The notes: generated from the letters alone by a model not told the origin. Counted from the stretch's first letter, positions 29,473 to 40,834 are shown. The stretch is 64,000 nucleotides of DNA from Promethearchaeota archaeon (GCA_016839745.1 JAEOTS010000116.1:1-64000), one strand, 5' to 3'. Made by a program: numbers and translations.

Positions 29473-31306
29473 AACTAAAGAAGAGATTAAATCCGGATAC
29501 ATTTCATCCATAAATGGAACCTTAATAGAGATTAAGGGCTTAGAGGACCAAGTTCGACTTCATGATTTAGTAAGAGAATCTAAGCATAAAATTTTAGGTG
29601 AAGTAATCCAAATTTATTCTGATCATGTGATTGCAAAAGTGTTTGAAAACACTTTTAATCTAAAACTAAATGAAGAAGTACTAAGTTTACAAGAACCCCT
29701 ATCAATGGAATTAGGTCCGGGATTATTAGGTAAAATTTTTGATGGAATTCAGAGACCACTCGAAGCAACTTTTTTAAAGTCTGGAGGGGGTGGTTTTTTA
29801 GAGAGAGGTGCAGATATTCCTTCCTTATCAAGGAAGAAAAATTGGTCTTTTAAGCCATTACGGAAGATTGATGATTTTGTAAGCACGGGTTATGTTATAG
29901 GAGTTGTTCAAGAAACTCAACTTATAGAACACAAAATAATAGTACCAGTAGGAGTTTTTGGAAAAATAACTTATATAGCAGAGGAAGGGGAATATACTGT
30001 AATTGATGAAATTTATCGCCTAAAAAGAGGATCAAAAGAAAAATCCTTTAATATGATTCAGAAATGGCCAATTACTAAACATAGACCTTATAAGGAACGA
30101 GATTATCCTCAAGAACCGCTAGTAACAGGAATGAGAGTGATTGATTTATTATTTCCAATAGTAAAAGGAGGCACGGTAGCCGTTCCTGGTGGTTTTGGAA
30201 CTGGTAAAACAGTTATTCAACAATCTCTAGCAAAATGGTGTAATGCCGACGTCGTCGTTTATATAGGCTGTGGGGAGCGAGGAAACGAGATAGCAGATGT
30301 TTTAAAACAATTCTCTGAAATCACTGATCCTAAGACTGGTCATTCGTTACTAGAACGAATTGTTATCATTGCGAACACTTCAAATATGCCTGTTTCCGCT
30401 CGAGAAGCGAGTATTTTTTCTGGAGTTACTATTGGAGAGTATTACAGAGATATGGGTTATGATGTTGCCGTTTTAGCTGATAGCACTTCAAGGTGGGCAG
30501 AATCTCTGAGAGAAATCTCGGGGTTATTAGAAGAAATGCCCGCTGAAGAAGGATATCCGGCCTATTTACCTTCAAAAATTTCTAGTTTTTATGAAAGAGC
30601 CGGAATTGTTAATCTTTATGGGGATGAAGATTTAGGAAAAGAGAATTATGGTTCTTTAACTATTATCGGTTCAGTATCACCTCCTTCAGGAGATTTCAGT
30701 GAACCCGTAACTTCAACAACTAAGCGTTTTGTTCAAGCATTTTGGGCATTAGACGCAAATTTAGCTTACTCCAAGCACTACCCTGCAATAAATTGGCTAA
30801 ACTCGTACTCAAAATATCCTGAATCCATTTCTGATTGGTGGTATGAAAGAGATATTTATTGGCCTGAGATAGATATAGATTGGTATGAGTGTCGAAAACA
30901 AATAAATTACATTCTATCTCAAGAGAATGAACTAAAAAATATTGTCCAATTAGTTGGGGAAGAAAATTTACCTGAAAATCAACAATTTATCCTCTTTATT
31001 GCTAGAATAACGAGAAATAGCTTTTTAATTCAAAATGCATTTGATTCGATTGACTGCTTTACAGGGATTAAAAAATTAATTGGGTTCGTGAAACTTATTT
31101 TATTATTGTTTAACGAAGGTAAGCAATTAATAAATCAAGGATTTTTGATCGAAGAAATCAAGGAACTTAAAGTTGTAAATGATATCCTTAGAATTGGTCG
31201 ATCAGTTCCTAACGATGATTTTAAAAGATTAGAAAAATTAAGAACTAAACTGATTAATGAAATAGAAACTTTAAAGTTATTACATGGTGTTTTTAAGAAG
31301 AAATGA
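29465..31306 (+). CDS. A/V-type ATPase catalytic subunit A (copy 1)
   Basis: GGFGTGKT P-loop, [51 protein letters not shown]. Confidence 0.96.
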   Translation: MNETKEEIKSGYISSINGTLIEIKGLEDQVRLHDLVRESKHKILGEVIQIYSDHVIAKVFENTFNLKLNEEVLSLQEPLSMELGPGLLGKIFDGIQRPLEATFLKSGGGGFLERGADIPSLSRKKNWSFKPLRKIDDFVSTGYVIGVVQETQLIEHKIIVPVGVFGKITYIAEEGEYTVIDEIYRLKRGSKEKSFNMIQKWPITKHRPYKERDYPQEPLVTGMRVIDLLFPIVKGGTVAVPGGFGTGKTVIQQSLAKWCNADVVVYIGCGERGNEIADVLKQFSEITDPKTGHSLLERIVIIANTSNMPVSAREASIFSGVTIGEYYRDMGYDVAVLADSTSRWAESLREISGLLEEMPAEEGYPAYLPSKISSFYERAGIVNLYGDEDLGKENYGSLTIIGSVSPPSGDFSEPVTSTTKRFVQAFWALDANLAYSKHYPAINWLNSYSKYPESISDWWYERDIYWPEIDIDWYECRKQINYILSQENELKNIVQLVGEENLPENQQFILFIARITRNSFLIQNAFDSIDCFTGIKKLIGFVKLILLLFNEGKQLINQGFLIEEIKELKVVNDILRIGRSVPNDDFKRLEKLRTKLINEIETLKLLHGVFKKK

Positions 31307-32694
31307 GCGTCATTTATAAAAAGATAAAGAAAATTATTGGACCTTTAGTGTTTTTAGATAATAAACATGATGTACAATATGGTGAGATCGTCAAAATCAG
31401 AACGGACGATGGTAAAGAACGAACGGGCCAAGTTGTGAAAATGGACGAGAGTACAATAACTATCGAAGTATTTGAGGATACAGCTGGACTGTCTTCCGAA
31501 AATTCTACAATTACCTTCACTGAAGATTCATTTAAAATAAAAATATCTAGTGATATGTTTGGAAGGGTGTTTAACTCCTTAGGAAAACCGATTGATATCA
31601 ATACAAAACAAGTATTAGAATCTGATATTTTAACTGAAATAGAAAGAGATATAAATGGTTTACCTATTAATCCATTTGCTCGAGAATATCCTTCAGAAGT
31701 TATTCAAACAGGAATCTCTGTGATAGATGGTCTTTTTACGTTAATTAGAGGGCAAAAACTCCCAATTTTTAGCGATCAAGGAATGCCCCATAATTTATTA
31801 GCAGCACAAATTGTTACTCAAGCCAAAGTTTTAACCGAAGAACCATTCTTAATAATTTTTTGCGGGATAGGAATCATCCAAGATGAAGCAATTTTTTTCA
31901 TGAAGCGTTTTCAAGAGAGCGGAAACATTCAGAATATTATTTCTTTTATCAACTTTGCTGATGATCCAATAATGGAAAGATTAATTGTTCCTCGTGTAGC
32001 TTTAACTACCGCGGAATATTTTGCATTTGAAAAAGACATGCATGTTCTCGTAATTTTAATTGACATGACCAATTACGCAGAAGCATTGAGAGAGTTAAGT
32101 TCAGCTAAAGAAGAGATTCCTAGCAGGAAAGGATATCCCGGATATTTATATACTGATTTTGCATCTCTCTACGAAAGAACTGGAAAAATTAAGGGCAAAA
32201 AGGGAACTATAACACAAATTCCGATTCTAACAATGCCAGGAGGAGATATAGCCCACCCTATTCCGGACACTACTGGATATATTACCGAAGGTCAATTAGT
32301 TCTAAATCGCAATTTGGACAAAAAAGGAATCTATCCTCCGCTTGAGGTTTTAGCTTCTATTTCCCGGTTAATGAAAGATGCTATTGGTAAAGATACTACT
32401 AGGGAAGACCATGCGGATGTTAGTTCTCAATTATTATCTTCTTACTCCGCTGCTCTTGAAGTTAGAGACCTTATATCAATTGTTGGAGAAGATGGATTAA
32501 GTTTTAATCAGAAAGCATTATTGAAATTTGGAGAAGTTTTCGAGCAAACTTTTTTAAATCAAAGTCATTCTGAGGAAAGAGATATTAAATCAACGCTAGA
32601 TATAGCTTGGAAGGCTTTATCTCATATACCAAGGCATCAATTATTTAGGATTCATCAAGAATTAATCGATAAATATTATGTTGGAGAGGTGTAA
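31303..32694 (+). CDS. A/V-type ATPase subunit B
   Basis: [85 protein letters not shown]. Confidence 0.96.
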   Translation: MSVIYKKIKKIIGPLVFLDNKHDVQYGEIVKIRTDDGKERTGQVVKMDESTITIEVFEDTAGLSSENSTITFTEDSFKIKISSDMFGRVFNSLGKPIDINTKQVLESDILTEIERDINGLPINPFAREYPSEVIQTGISVIDGLFTLIRGQKLPIFSDQGMPHNLLAAQIVTQAKVLTEEPFLIIFCGIGIIQDEAIFFMKRFQESGNIQNIISFINFADDPIMERLIVPRVALTTAEYFAFEKDMHVLVILIDMTNYAEALRELSSAKEEIPSRKGYPGYLYTDFASLYERTGKIKGKKGTITQIPILTMPGGDIAHPIPDTTGYITEGQLVLNRNLDKKGIYPPLEVLASISRLMKDAIGKDTTREDHADVSSQLLSSYSAALEVRDLISIVGEDGLSFNQKALLKFGEVFEQTFLNQSHSEERDIKSTLDIAWKALSHIPRHQLFRIHQELIDKYYVGEV

Positions 32695-33339
32695 CCAAAA
32701 GCGTCTTTTCGTGAATTCCGGCCCACCAAAACTAATCTACTCTCGCTGCAGAAGAGATTAAATTTTGCGGTCAAGGGTGAAAACTTTTTGAAATTTAAAT
32801 TAGAGCAATTAATGGTTGAGATCAAAGGAAATTGGGAAAATTATTTAAAGAGTCGTGAAATCTTTATCGATTTATACAAAGAAACTATGATTAAACTTCA
32901 TCAAACTTATAAAGAAATGGGAAAAAGAGACTTTAGCTTAGTCAGTAAGTTGAGTAAACTTCAATACAAACCTACGATAGATGTAAAGTATTTTAAAAAG
33001 ATTGGATCGTTAATTCCTGTAATTGAATATAAGTTGATAAAGGAGGAATTACTTCCTGCTTATTCATTTGAAAATTCAAGTCATTACCTTGATGACTTAA
33101 TAATAGTTTTAGAAATTTTTTTTGAACAACTCATTATCTTTGCAAAATTAGAAGATATAATGTTAAAGATCTCTCTGTCTTACAAGAAAATAAACCGAAG
33201 AATTAGAGGATTAAAAAATGTGATTATTCCTGAATTACAACTCGAAATAAAAAAAATAAAAGAGATATTAGAAGAAAACGAAAGAGAAAACTATGTTCGC
33301 TTAAAGAATACAAAAGACTTGATAACTAAAGAAATTTAA
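32695..33339 (+). CDS. A/V-type ATPase subunit D; true start unresolved (ORF track starts at 32788)
   Basis: codons upstream of 32788 encode FREFRPTKTNLLSLQKRLNFAVKGENF, the conserved D-subunit N-terminal helix, in frame. Confidence 0.8.
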   Translation, partial: PKASFREFRPTKTNLLSLQKRLNFAVKGENFLKFKLEQLMVEIKGNWENYLKSREIFIDLYKETMIKLHQTYKEMGKRDFSLVSKLSKLQYKPTIDVKYFKKIGSLIPVIEYKLIKEELLPAYSFENSSHYLDDLIIVLEIFFEQLIIFAKLEDIMLKISLSYKKINRRIRGLKNVIIPELQLEIKKIKEILEENERENYVRLKNTKDLITKEI

Positions 33340-33356
33340 TTAGAAGTGATTTAAAA

Positions 33357-35681
33357 ATGGCAGAAAAAAGTGTTATGGTATTATTTAGGGTTAATATTAA
33401 TCAAAATTACAGGGATCTCCTCCTACAACATCTATCTCAACTATATTTGGTTCACATTAAAACTAGACCAGAAGAAAGTGCGAAATTTGAAAGGGATGAT
33501 GTTTTATTTGAGAGAATTAATAACTTGAGTCAGAGTTTAGAATCCTTATTTAAAAGTCTTGATATTACAGAATCTGATTTCCAAAAATTAAGTTTTGAAC
33601 CTGATGAGAGGAAAAAATTTGAAGTGAAAGATATTGACGATTTAATAAACCAACTTGTAAATGAAATTAATTATTATTCCAATCGGATTAATGAGTTAAA
33701 AAATAATCGTACTTCTATTGAAATTGAGCTAGAAAAAATCAACACAATCCATGGAAGTTATCTATTTTTAGAGAAATACAAGTTAACTCGAGATAAATTA
33801 ATGAAATTCAAACTTTTGGAATTTAAAGCCTTTACAACATTCGCAAAGAATCTAGAAAATATTGAAAATATCTTTGAATTCTCGCATTTTCCAAATTTTC
33901 TTCATTATGATTATCTAAGTAATGAAAGAATCGCATTTTTTATAATCTATCCTAAGGAAAACGAGGATGAATTTAGAGAAAGGATACGGCTAATTCACGC
34001 CGAAGAGGTACCGATTCTAAAAAAGTATTTACTCTCTGATGGGATAAACTTTCCTCGAATAGCAAAAGAAATCAAGTTTGTAATTACTTCTTTAAACAAA
34101 AATCAAAAGGAATTAGATAGATTAAGGGACGATCACCTCCTTCTGTTTGCTGCGGCTTATGAGATAGTAAAAAATCTGGAAGAATATAACTGGGTTTCTC
34201 ATCAATTCGAAGAATTATCCTTAAATCGATTAAGTTTGAGTTTTTACCTGCCTAAAGGCAAAGAGAAAGAAATCCAACAAGGGTTAATTGAGAAATTTGA
34301 AGATAAAATTACAATCGATTCGATCGATATTACAAAAAGTAAATTTGTAAGTCTGAAAGAGGATAGGGATCACGTACATTCTGGGAAGTCTAAAGATGCA
34401 AAAGAAGGAACAATTTCAAAAGAAGAAACAGCAGTGAAAGAAAAAGAAGAAGAAAAAAAAGATTTAAGACATTCTGCTCCTACTATCATGAGGAATAATT
34501 TCTTTGTGAGACCTTTTGAAACAGTTACTAAAATGTATGGGGTTCCTGCGTATTCAGAAATTGATCCGACCCCAATTATTGCTATAACATTTCCAATTTT
34601 GTTCGGGATAATGTTTGGAGATATTGGACATGGTCTTGTCTTAATTATTGCAGGTTTAGTTGGTGCGATAATTTATAGAAACAAAAAAGGAAAGGATTTT
34701 TTAAATTTTTGCTGGATCATTCTATATTGTGGTGTTGGAGCGGTGATAATTGGATTTCTTTACGGTGAATTTTTTGGAATGCACGAAATTAAGTTATTTA
34801 ATACAGTTTTCATGCATTTAGAACCTATGACGATTCCTATATTGAATATTACATTGTACAATCCCTTAGATAATATAATGTCAGTTTTTAAGTTTGCAGT
34901 CTTGGTTGGAGTGTTCCACCTTAATTTGGGCTGGTTCGTTCAATTTTTAAATTATTGGAAACAAAAAAGAAAATTCTTAGGTTTTACTGATTCCTTAATG
35001 AAAATATTGTTATTGACTGGAGGAACTATTCTAATTTTTACTTTTGGATTTGACGTTTATTCTTGGTTAGAACCTCAAGTAATATTCAACTTTGGAGCCT
35101 TTACATTTAGTACCTTTCCCATTTTATTGCCGCTAGTTCCAGGTTTACTCTTGATTGTGTTAAAACCTTTAGGTAAAGTATTACATATATCTTATTTGAG
35201 CGAAGAATCTGTTGGCGGACTTATTGGAGAAGGTACAATGGAGACTTTTGAAACGCTACTATCAATTATGAGTAACGTAGCGTCTTATATAAGATTACTA
35301 GCGTTAGCCCTAGCACACATATCATTAATGGTTGCAATCACAGCAATGGGTAATTTAGTTCAAGGTGAGGGTATAGTTAACGATATTATCAATCTCGTAG
35401 GTTCTATATTTGGGAATATGATTGTTATTCTGCTAGAAGGATTATTAGTCTTTATAAATGCTATCAGACTTCATTTCTATGAATTTTTCTTTAAATTTTA
35501 TCAAGGTAGTGGTGTAAACTTCATTCCATTCTATTCAGACGATATATATTCAGTAATAAATTTCAAGATAAGTAGCATTAAAGATGTAATATCCGAAGAA
35601 ATAGATAGAGAAATCGAGTCAAAAATAACTCAAAAAGACATAATGGAAGCAGAAAAACTTGTTTCTAAAAAATATATGTAA
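33357..35681 (+). CDS. A/V-type ATPase subunit I (a)
   Basis: AYSEIDPTPIIAITFPILFGIMFGDIGHG; SNVASYIRLLALALAHISL; membrane half and coiled-coil N-half. Confidence 0.95.
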   Translation: MAEKSVMVLFRVNINQNYRDLLLQHLSQLYLVHIKTRPEESAKFERDDVLFERINNLSQSLESLFKSLDITESDFQKLSFEPDERKKFEVKDIDDLINQLVNEINYYSNRINELKNNRTSIEIELEKINTIHGSYLFLEKYKLTRDKLMKFKLLEFKAFTTFAKNLENIENIFEFSHFPNFLHYDYLSNERIAFFIIYPKENEDEFRERIRLIHAEEVPILKKYLLSDGINFPRIAKEIKFVITSLNKNQKELDRLRDDHLLLFAAAYEIVKNLEEYNWVSHQFEELSLNRLSLSFYLPKGKEKEIQQGLIEKFEDKITIDSIDITKSKFVSLKEDRDHVHSGKSKDAKEGTISKEETAVKEKEEEKKDLRHSAPTIMRNNFFVRPFETVTKMYGVPAYSEIDPTPIIAITFPILFGIMFGDIGHGLVLIIAGLVGAIIYRNKKGKDFLNFCWIILYCGVGAVIIGFLYGEFFGMHEIKLFNTVFMHLEPMTIPILNITLYNPLDNIMSVFKFAVLVGVFHLNLGWFVQFLNYWKQKRKFLGFTDSLMKILLLTGGTILIFTFGFDVYSWLEPQVIFNFGAFTFSTFPILLPLVPGLLLIVLKPLGKVLHISYLSEESVGGLIGEGTMETFETLLSIMSNVASYIRLLALALAHISLMVAITAMGNLVQGEGIVNDIINLVGSIFGNMIVILLEGLLVFINAIRLHFYEFFFKFYQGSGVNFIPFYSDDIYSVINFKISSIKDVISEEIDREIESKITQKDIMEAEKLVSKKYM

Positions 35682-35716
35682 CTTATACTTTTGATTTTTA
35701 AGTAGGAAATTATACA

Positions 35717-36226
35717 ATGAAAAATGAGAATAACCAGAGAGGAAGATTTGTAAAAACATTAATTCTAATCATTTATTTAGTTTTTGTTGTTTTCCTCTTC
35801 TATATTTTATTTATATTTGGGATTAATCCAGTTATTATAGTATTATTACTCATATGTATATCTTCAATCATTCTAGGAATTTTCTTTAGACAAAAAAAAA
35901 AATCAATTTATTCAGAATTATATCCTGATAAAAAACGAAATAAAATTCAGCGTCCTCCTAGAAAGTTAGAATTGAACATTGAAACAGATTCTGAGAAATT
36001 AGTACAAAAAAAATTGAGAAATGTGGACCTGAATTTTAAATATCGCAAATCTCTTATCAATAAATGCGAAAACTGCGGAATGATGATAACTGGTTACAAG
36101 AAAAGGTGTCCTACATGTGGTAAGGATTTTGAATTAAAAGAAGTAATCAAGAAATGCAAAACATGTGGAATGATGATTCCCAAATCTACAAAAAAGTGCC
36201 CAATCTGCGGAACGCGAACATTATAA
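35717..36226 (+). CDS. membrane protein with tandem zinc ribbons
   Basis: two TM segments, then CENCGMMI..CPTCG and CKTCGMMI..CPICG. Confidence 0.7.
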   Translation: MKNENNQRGRFVKTLILIIYLVFVVFLFYILFIFGINPVIIVLLLICISSIILGIFFRQKKKSIYSELYPDKKRNKIQRPPRKLELNIETDSEKLVQKKLRNVDLNFKYRKSLINKCENCGMMITGYKKRCPTCGKDFELKEVIKKCKTCGMMIPKSTKKCPICGTRTL

Positions 36227-36260
36227 TATTTAAAATAGATAAAAAATTGAGATTATAAAA

Positions 36261-38090
36261 ATGGTTTTAGCTATTAACGAATCCAAGGAAGGATTTATCT
36301 CTGCGGTTAATGGTTCATTAGTGGAAATAAAAGGCCTAGAGAATGATGTCAGACTTAATGACTTAATAAAAATAAGCAATCATAATTTTTTATGTCAAGT
36401 AATCCAAATATTTTCCAACCGCGTTATTGCTCAATCCTTTGAAAACACTAACAGTATTAAATTGAACGAGAAAGTCGTCAGCCTTAAAGAACCTTTATCT
36501 ATGGAATTAGGTCCTGGGTTAATAGCAAATGTCTTTGATGGAATACAGCGACCACTAGACCTTACTTTCGATTTTTTTCAAGAAGGAAGATTAAATAAAG
36601 GACTTGAATTTCCATCTCTTTCAAGAACGAAAAAATGGCACTTTGTTCCAACTAGAAAAATAAATGAGATCGTGGATAGTGGTGACGAGATTGGAACGGT
36701 TCAAGAGACTCCTACTTTATATCATAAAATAATGGTGCCACCTGGAAAATCAGGCGTATTATTTTCAATTGTAGATGAAGGTGATTACACTATTATTGAC
36801 GATATCTATAGTTTAAAAAGTGATAACAAAGAGGAATCGTTTTGCATGCTGCAAAAATGGCCAGTTACAAAGAGAAAGCCTTTTAGTGAAAAAGAGCAAC
36901 CTAGCGAGCCGTTGTTGACTGGTGTGCGGATAATTGATTTACTATTTCCTGTAGCAAAAGGTGGTACTTTTGCTGTTCCAGGAGGATTTGGAACAGGTAA
37001 AACAATTATCCAACAGAACATCGCTAAGTATTGCAGTGCAGATTTAATTGTCTTCATAGGTTGCGGGGAACCTGGGAATGAGATAGCCAACTTCCTTAAA
37101 CAGTTTACTGAAACAATTGATCCTGATACTGGAAGACCGTTACTGGACCGGATCGTCCTTATAGTAAATACTTCAAACATGCCTGTATCAGCACGAGAAG
37201 CAAGCCTTTTCTCAGGCATAACAATCGCAGAATATTACAGAGATATGGGTTACGATGTTGCGGTTATTGCAGATAGCATATCAAGATGGGCAGAATCTTT
37301 AAGAGAGATCTCGGGATTATTAGAGGAAATGCCTGCTGAAGAAGGTTATCCCGCTTATTTACCATCGAAATTATCAAGTTTCTATGAACGAGCTGGTGTA
37401 TTTACGACTCTAGGGCACGATCCTAAGGGGAAAAAAAGAAAAGGGTCTATATCTATTATAGGATCAATATCTCCCCCCGCAGGAGATTTTAGTGAACCAG
37501 TTACCTCCGCTACAAAACGCGTGGTTCAAGGAATCTGGGCTCTAGATCCAAAATTAGCATATCTGAAACATTATCCCGCTATTAGTTGGATAAATTCCTA
37601 TTCAAATTACCCTGAATATTTAGCAGATTGGTGGGAGAAGATAGATAAAATTTGGCTTGATTTAAAACTAAATTGGTTTGAATGTAGAAAGCAGGTAAAT
37701 GAGATATTAGCAAAAGAAAACGATCTGAAATACATTACTCAATTACTTGGACAGAAAAATTTAGCTGAAGATCAAAAATTAGAACTATTTACAGCGGATC
37801 TTATAAGAAATGCTTTTTTTATTCAAAACGCTTTCAATGAGGTCGATAATTTTACGAGTAGTAAAAAAATGTTAAGTCTCATCAAGGTTATTCTTCTCTT
37901 ATACAATAAAAGCAAATCGCTTATAAAACGAGGTTTTATAATGAACGATAGAAAATGTGATGAAGTCCTCAACGAGATCATGCGAATTAGCCATTATGTT
38001 CTTAACGAAGATTTTGAACCAATTGAAAAGCTAAAGAAGAACATTAGTAATGATGCAGTGAGCTTGGTTTACACAACTCAACATAAGTAG
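36261..38090 (+). CDS. A/V-type ATPase subunit A paralogue (copy 2, divergent)
   Basis: full-length homologue of 29465..31306; [43 protein letters not shown]. Confidence 0.93.
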   Translation: MVLAINESKEGFISAVNGSLVEIKGLENDVRLNDLIKISNHNFLCQVIQIFSNRVIAQSFENTNSIKLNEKVVSLKEPLSMELGPGLIANVFDGIQRPLDLTFDFFQEGRLNKGLEFPSLSRTKKWHFVPTRKINEIVDSGDEIGTVQETPTLYHKIMVPPGKSGVLFSIVDEGDYTIIDDIYSLKSDNKEESFCMLQKWPVTKRKPFSEKEQPSEPLLTGVRIIDLLFPVAKGGTFAVPGGFGTGKTIIQQNIAKYCSADLIVFIGCGEPGNEIANFLKQFTETIDPDTGRPLLDRIVLIVNTSNMPVSAREASLFSGITIAEYYRDMGYDVAVIADSISRWAESLREISGLLEEMPAEEGYPAYLPSKLSSFYERAGVFTTLGHDPKGKKRKGSISIIGSISPPAGDFSEPVTSATKRVVQGIWALDPKLAYLKHYPAISWINSYSNYPEYLADWWEKIDKIWLDLKLNWFECRKQVNEILAKENDLKYITQLLGQKNLAEDQKLELFTADLIRNAFFIQNAFNEVDNFTSSKKMLSLIKVILLLYNKSKSLIKRGFIMNDRKCDEVLNEIMRISHYVLNEDFEPIEKLKKNISNDAVSLVYTTQHK

Positions 38091-38122
38091 TAGAATTATA
38101 GTAGTTATTCATTTTATCTGGT

Positions 38123-38725
38123 TTAGGGTTTGAACCATTCAAAGAAGTAGTAACTCATAGTTAGAGGATTAGCGATAACGAACTTCTTCCTTACTGATGT
38201 AGCCAAACGTCCTGCACGAACCATATCAATAGCGGTTATTTTTGCGTCATTAGGCAAAACATGAGCTATAAATGGTGAGTGCTCTAATCCCGGTCCTTTT
38301 TTGTATACTACAAAATCAGCACCAAACTTTAAACCGGGTCGGGGGATGTACCCTTTTTTTCTTAAATCTTGATAAATTACAAATTTTTCTTCAAATTTAT
38401 GGTGATTATTTTTACTTATATCATAGAATTCATCATGTGAGTAGTATTTATCTAGTTTAGGGTCGTAAATAGTAATTTTATCATTTTTTAACAAATACAT
38501 TGCTTCTATTAGGGATAGCTCCGAAGGTTTAGAAAAATATTCTAATCGAGGTTTGCTTATTCCAACTGGAGACCCAAAAAACTTTTGTTTTACATATAAA
38601 TACGAAGCAAAGAGAGGATTAAAAACAATAACGCGATTATTGATAAATTTAGTTGGAATTTTTTCTGGGATGTCTTTTTCGTCTATATCCTCCAGTGAAA
38701 TAGGAGATTCTTTTTCGTCAGTCAT
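38123..38725 (-). CDS. endA: tRNA-splicing endonuclease
   Basis: GLKFGADFVVYKKGPGLEHSPF...SVRKKFVIA carries the catalytic Tyr/His/Lys. Confidence 0.9.
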   Translation of the reverse strand: MTDEKESPISLEDIDEKDIPEKIPTKFINNRVIVFNPLFASYLYVKQKFFGSPVGISKPRLEYFSKPSELSLIEAMYLLKNDKITIYDPKLDKYYSHDEFYDISKNNHHKFEEKFVIYQDLRKKGYIPRPGLKFGADFVVYKKGPGLEHSPFIAHVLPNDAKITAIDMVRAGRLATSVRKKFVIANPLTMSYYFFEWFKP

Positions 38726-38832
38726 CTAATAAGATGTATTAAAAATTATTTAATAATTCTTTTAATTAAGTAAACAACAAATGAAAGTATATATATTTCT
38801 CAATAAATGTTATTTATGGGAAGGTGATAAAT

Positions 38833-39714
38833 TTGGTTATAAGAAAAGCATCACACGCGGGAAGTTGGTATCCTAGTAAAAAAGAAGTTCTAATAAAAGA
38901 TCTGGAGTCTTCTTTTTACGATAGCGAATTCGGTCCTGGTAAATTGCCTAAATCGCTAAATGCGGAAACAAGAACAATAGTCGGAGCAGTATCTCCTCAT
39001 GCGGGATATGCTTTTTCGGGAAGATGTGCTGCCTTCACCTATTTAAATTTATTTAAAGAGAGAATCCCAGACACAGTTATTGTACTAGGAACTGATCATG
39101 TCGGTTATGGAGGAGTCGCTCTTTTAGGGGATGGAGCCTGGGAAACGCCAATAGGAAACTTGGAGATCGATATCGAATTATCTCAGAAGATTCTTGAGAC
39201 TAGCGATATTATTGTTGATGATTCTTCCGCTTTTACCGGATTTATGGAACAAGAACATAATATAGAGATTCAATTACCTTTCATTAAATATTGCTCGAAA
39301 GATAAAGATGTTAAAATAGTAACTATAAAAATTGGGGGTAAAAAGGAGTACTCTATGTTTGAAGCATTAGCAAATGATATAGCAACATCAATTAATGCTC
39401 TGAATAAAGATGTTGTCATAGTAGCTTCATCAGATATGTCCCATAAAAATGTTTCTAGTACAGAGCAGTTAGATCAGTTCAAAAAAATAGATCATAGTGT
39501 TATTGATGCTTTTGTAGAATTTGATCCTAAAAAGACTCTTTTAGCTGCTTCGCAAACAACTGTATGTGGAGCACAAACGATAACGACATTAATGTTGATT
39601 TGCAAGAATTTAAATTGCAGTAGCGGTAAATTATTGAAGTACTATACTAGTACCGATGTCAGAGGAGAATATGGATATTGTGTTGGATATTTTTCCGGAA
39701 TATTAGTGAAATAA
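38833..39714 (+). CDS. MEMO-family protein
   Basis: VIRKASHAGSWYPS, VSPHAGYAFSGRCAA, LGTDHVGYGG; TTG 38833 lies 4 nt after GGTGAT, so the listed GTG 38824 overlaps the SD. Confidence 0.88.
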   Translation: MVIRKASHAGSWYPSKKEVLIKDLESSFYDSEFGPGKLPKSLNAETRTIVGAVSPHAGYAFSGRCAAFTYLNLFKERIPDTVIVLGTDHVGYGGVALLGDGAWETPIGNLEIDIELSQKILETSDIIVDDSSAFTGFMEQEHNIEIQLPFIKYCSKDKDVKIVTIKIGGKKEYSMFEALANDIATSINALNKDVVIVASSDMSHKNVSSTEQLDQFKKIDHSVIDAFVEFDPKKTLLAASQTTVCGAQTITTLMLICKNLNCSSGKLLKYYTSTDVRGEYGYCVGYFSGILVK

Positions 39715-39757
39715 CGTAAATAAATAAACTAAAATTAAAGAAAAAATTTTGAGAAAC

Positions 39758-40834
39758 ATGTCAGAGGAAAATGAGAAGGTTGAGGATTTTATAAGTTTAT
39801 GGAAAAAGAAATTATCAACAGAAAACACCCCCTCCGTAATTGGAGATCTACAAAAAGAAAACGAACTTTTACGGAGCAAAATCACGACAAATATAGAACT
39901 GATTACTAAATCTGAGGATATACTAAAAAAAGCTGTCGAGGAAAAAGAAAAATTAAGAGTAGAAAAAGATGAGGCAGTAACAGAAATAAGCATAAAACTG
40001 GGCGAATTAACACAAGAAAATTCCGAGTTAGGAAGTAAAGTAAAAAGTATGATAAAACTGTTGTTAGAAAAAGACGAAGAAATTAAAGATAAAGATAAAT
40101 TGATATCTAATTTACAAAAAACAGGGGGATCTCCAGGACAAGCAGAGTTTACGTCAGATAATGTATTAGTGGATGAATTAAGAGCTCAAATAATTGACAA
40201 AAATTCTATAATACAAGATATGGAGATGAAAGTTTCAGACTTAACAAAAGAACTAGAGAAGTTAAACGAAGAACAAGTTGAAAATTTAAGAGGTAAACCT
40301 GTGGATTTCGTCGTTGAAGTATCTCCTACTGAACCTTCAGTGATTAAACCTCTACCTCCTGAACCATCCTCAAAGCCGCTTGAAATATTATGTCAGGACT
40401 TACAATCAGATTTAACGAAGTATAAACGAATAATCGATAAATTAAAACAAGAAAAAACAGAACTTAAAAGCGCGTTAGAAGGAGAAGGTCAATTTAGCGA
40501 TAAAGATTTAGAGGAACTGAAAAAAGAAAATGAATCTCTTAAAAATGATCTGGCAGATATGCAAAAATCTCTCAGTAAGGGGAAAAAGGAAACAGTACAA
40601 GTTGATACTAGTCAGCTTGATTTACAAATTTCGAATCTCCAAAACAAACTAAGAGAAAAAGATAGCATAATAGCAGATTTAAAATTATCAGCAATTTCTC
40701 CAACCGAAGTTTCGGGCAATCCTATGGCAGAATTGGTTGAGAACTTGCAAAAGAATATTAATAAATTAAAAACTACGATAAATGAAAAAGATAAAAAGAT
40801 TTTAGAGTTAAATAAAAGAATCTCGCAAATGTAA
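39758..40834 (+). CDS. coiled-coil protein
   Basis: heptad-rich; LQKENELLRSK...; MSEENEKVED start preferred. Confidence 0.6.
   Translation: MSEENEKVEDFISLWKKKLSTENTPSVIGDLQKENELLRSKITTNIELITKSEDILKKAVEEKEKLRVEKDEAVTEISIKLGELTQENSELGSKVKSMIKLLLEKDEEIKDKDKLISNLQKTGGSPGQAEFTSDNVLVDELRAQIIDKNSIIQDMEMKVSDLTKELEKLNEEQVENLRGKPVDFVVEVSPTEPSVIKPLPPEPSSKPLEILCQDLQSDLTKYKRIIDKLKQEKTELKSALEGEGQFSDKDLEELKKENESLKNDLADMQKSLSKGKKETVQVDTSQLDLQISNLQNKLREKDSIIADLKLSAISPTEVSGNPMAELVENLQKNINKLKTTINEKDKKILELNKRISQM

Noticed and set aside
32788-32790. TTG 32788 as the true start of subunit D
   Set aside because: It would remove the conserved PTKTNLLSLQKRLNFAVKGENF helix. It has a GGTGAA-like motif 6 nt upstream, but that motif encodes conserved residues.
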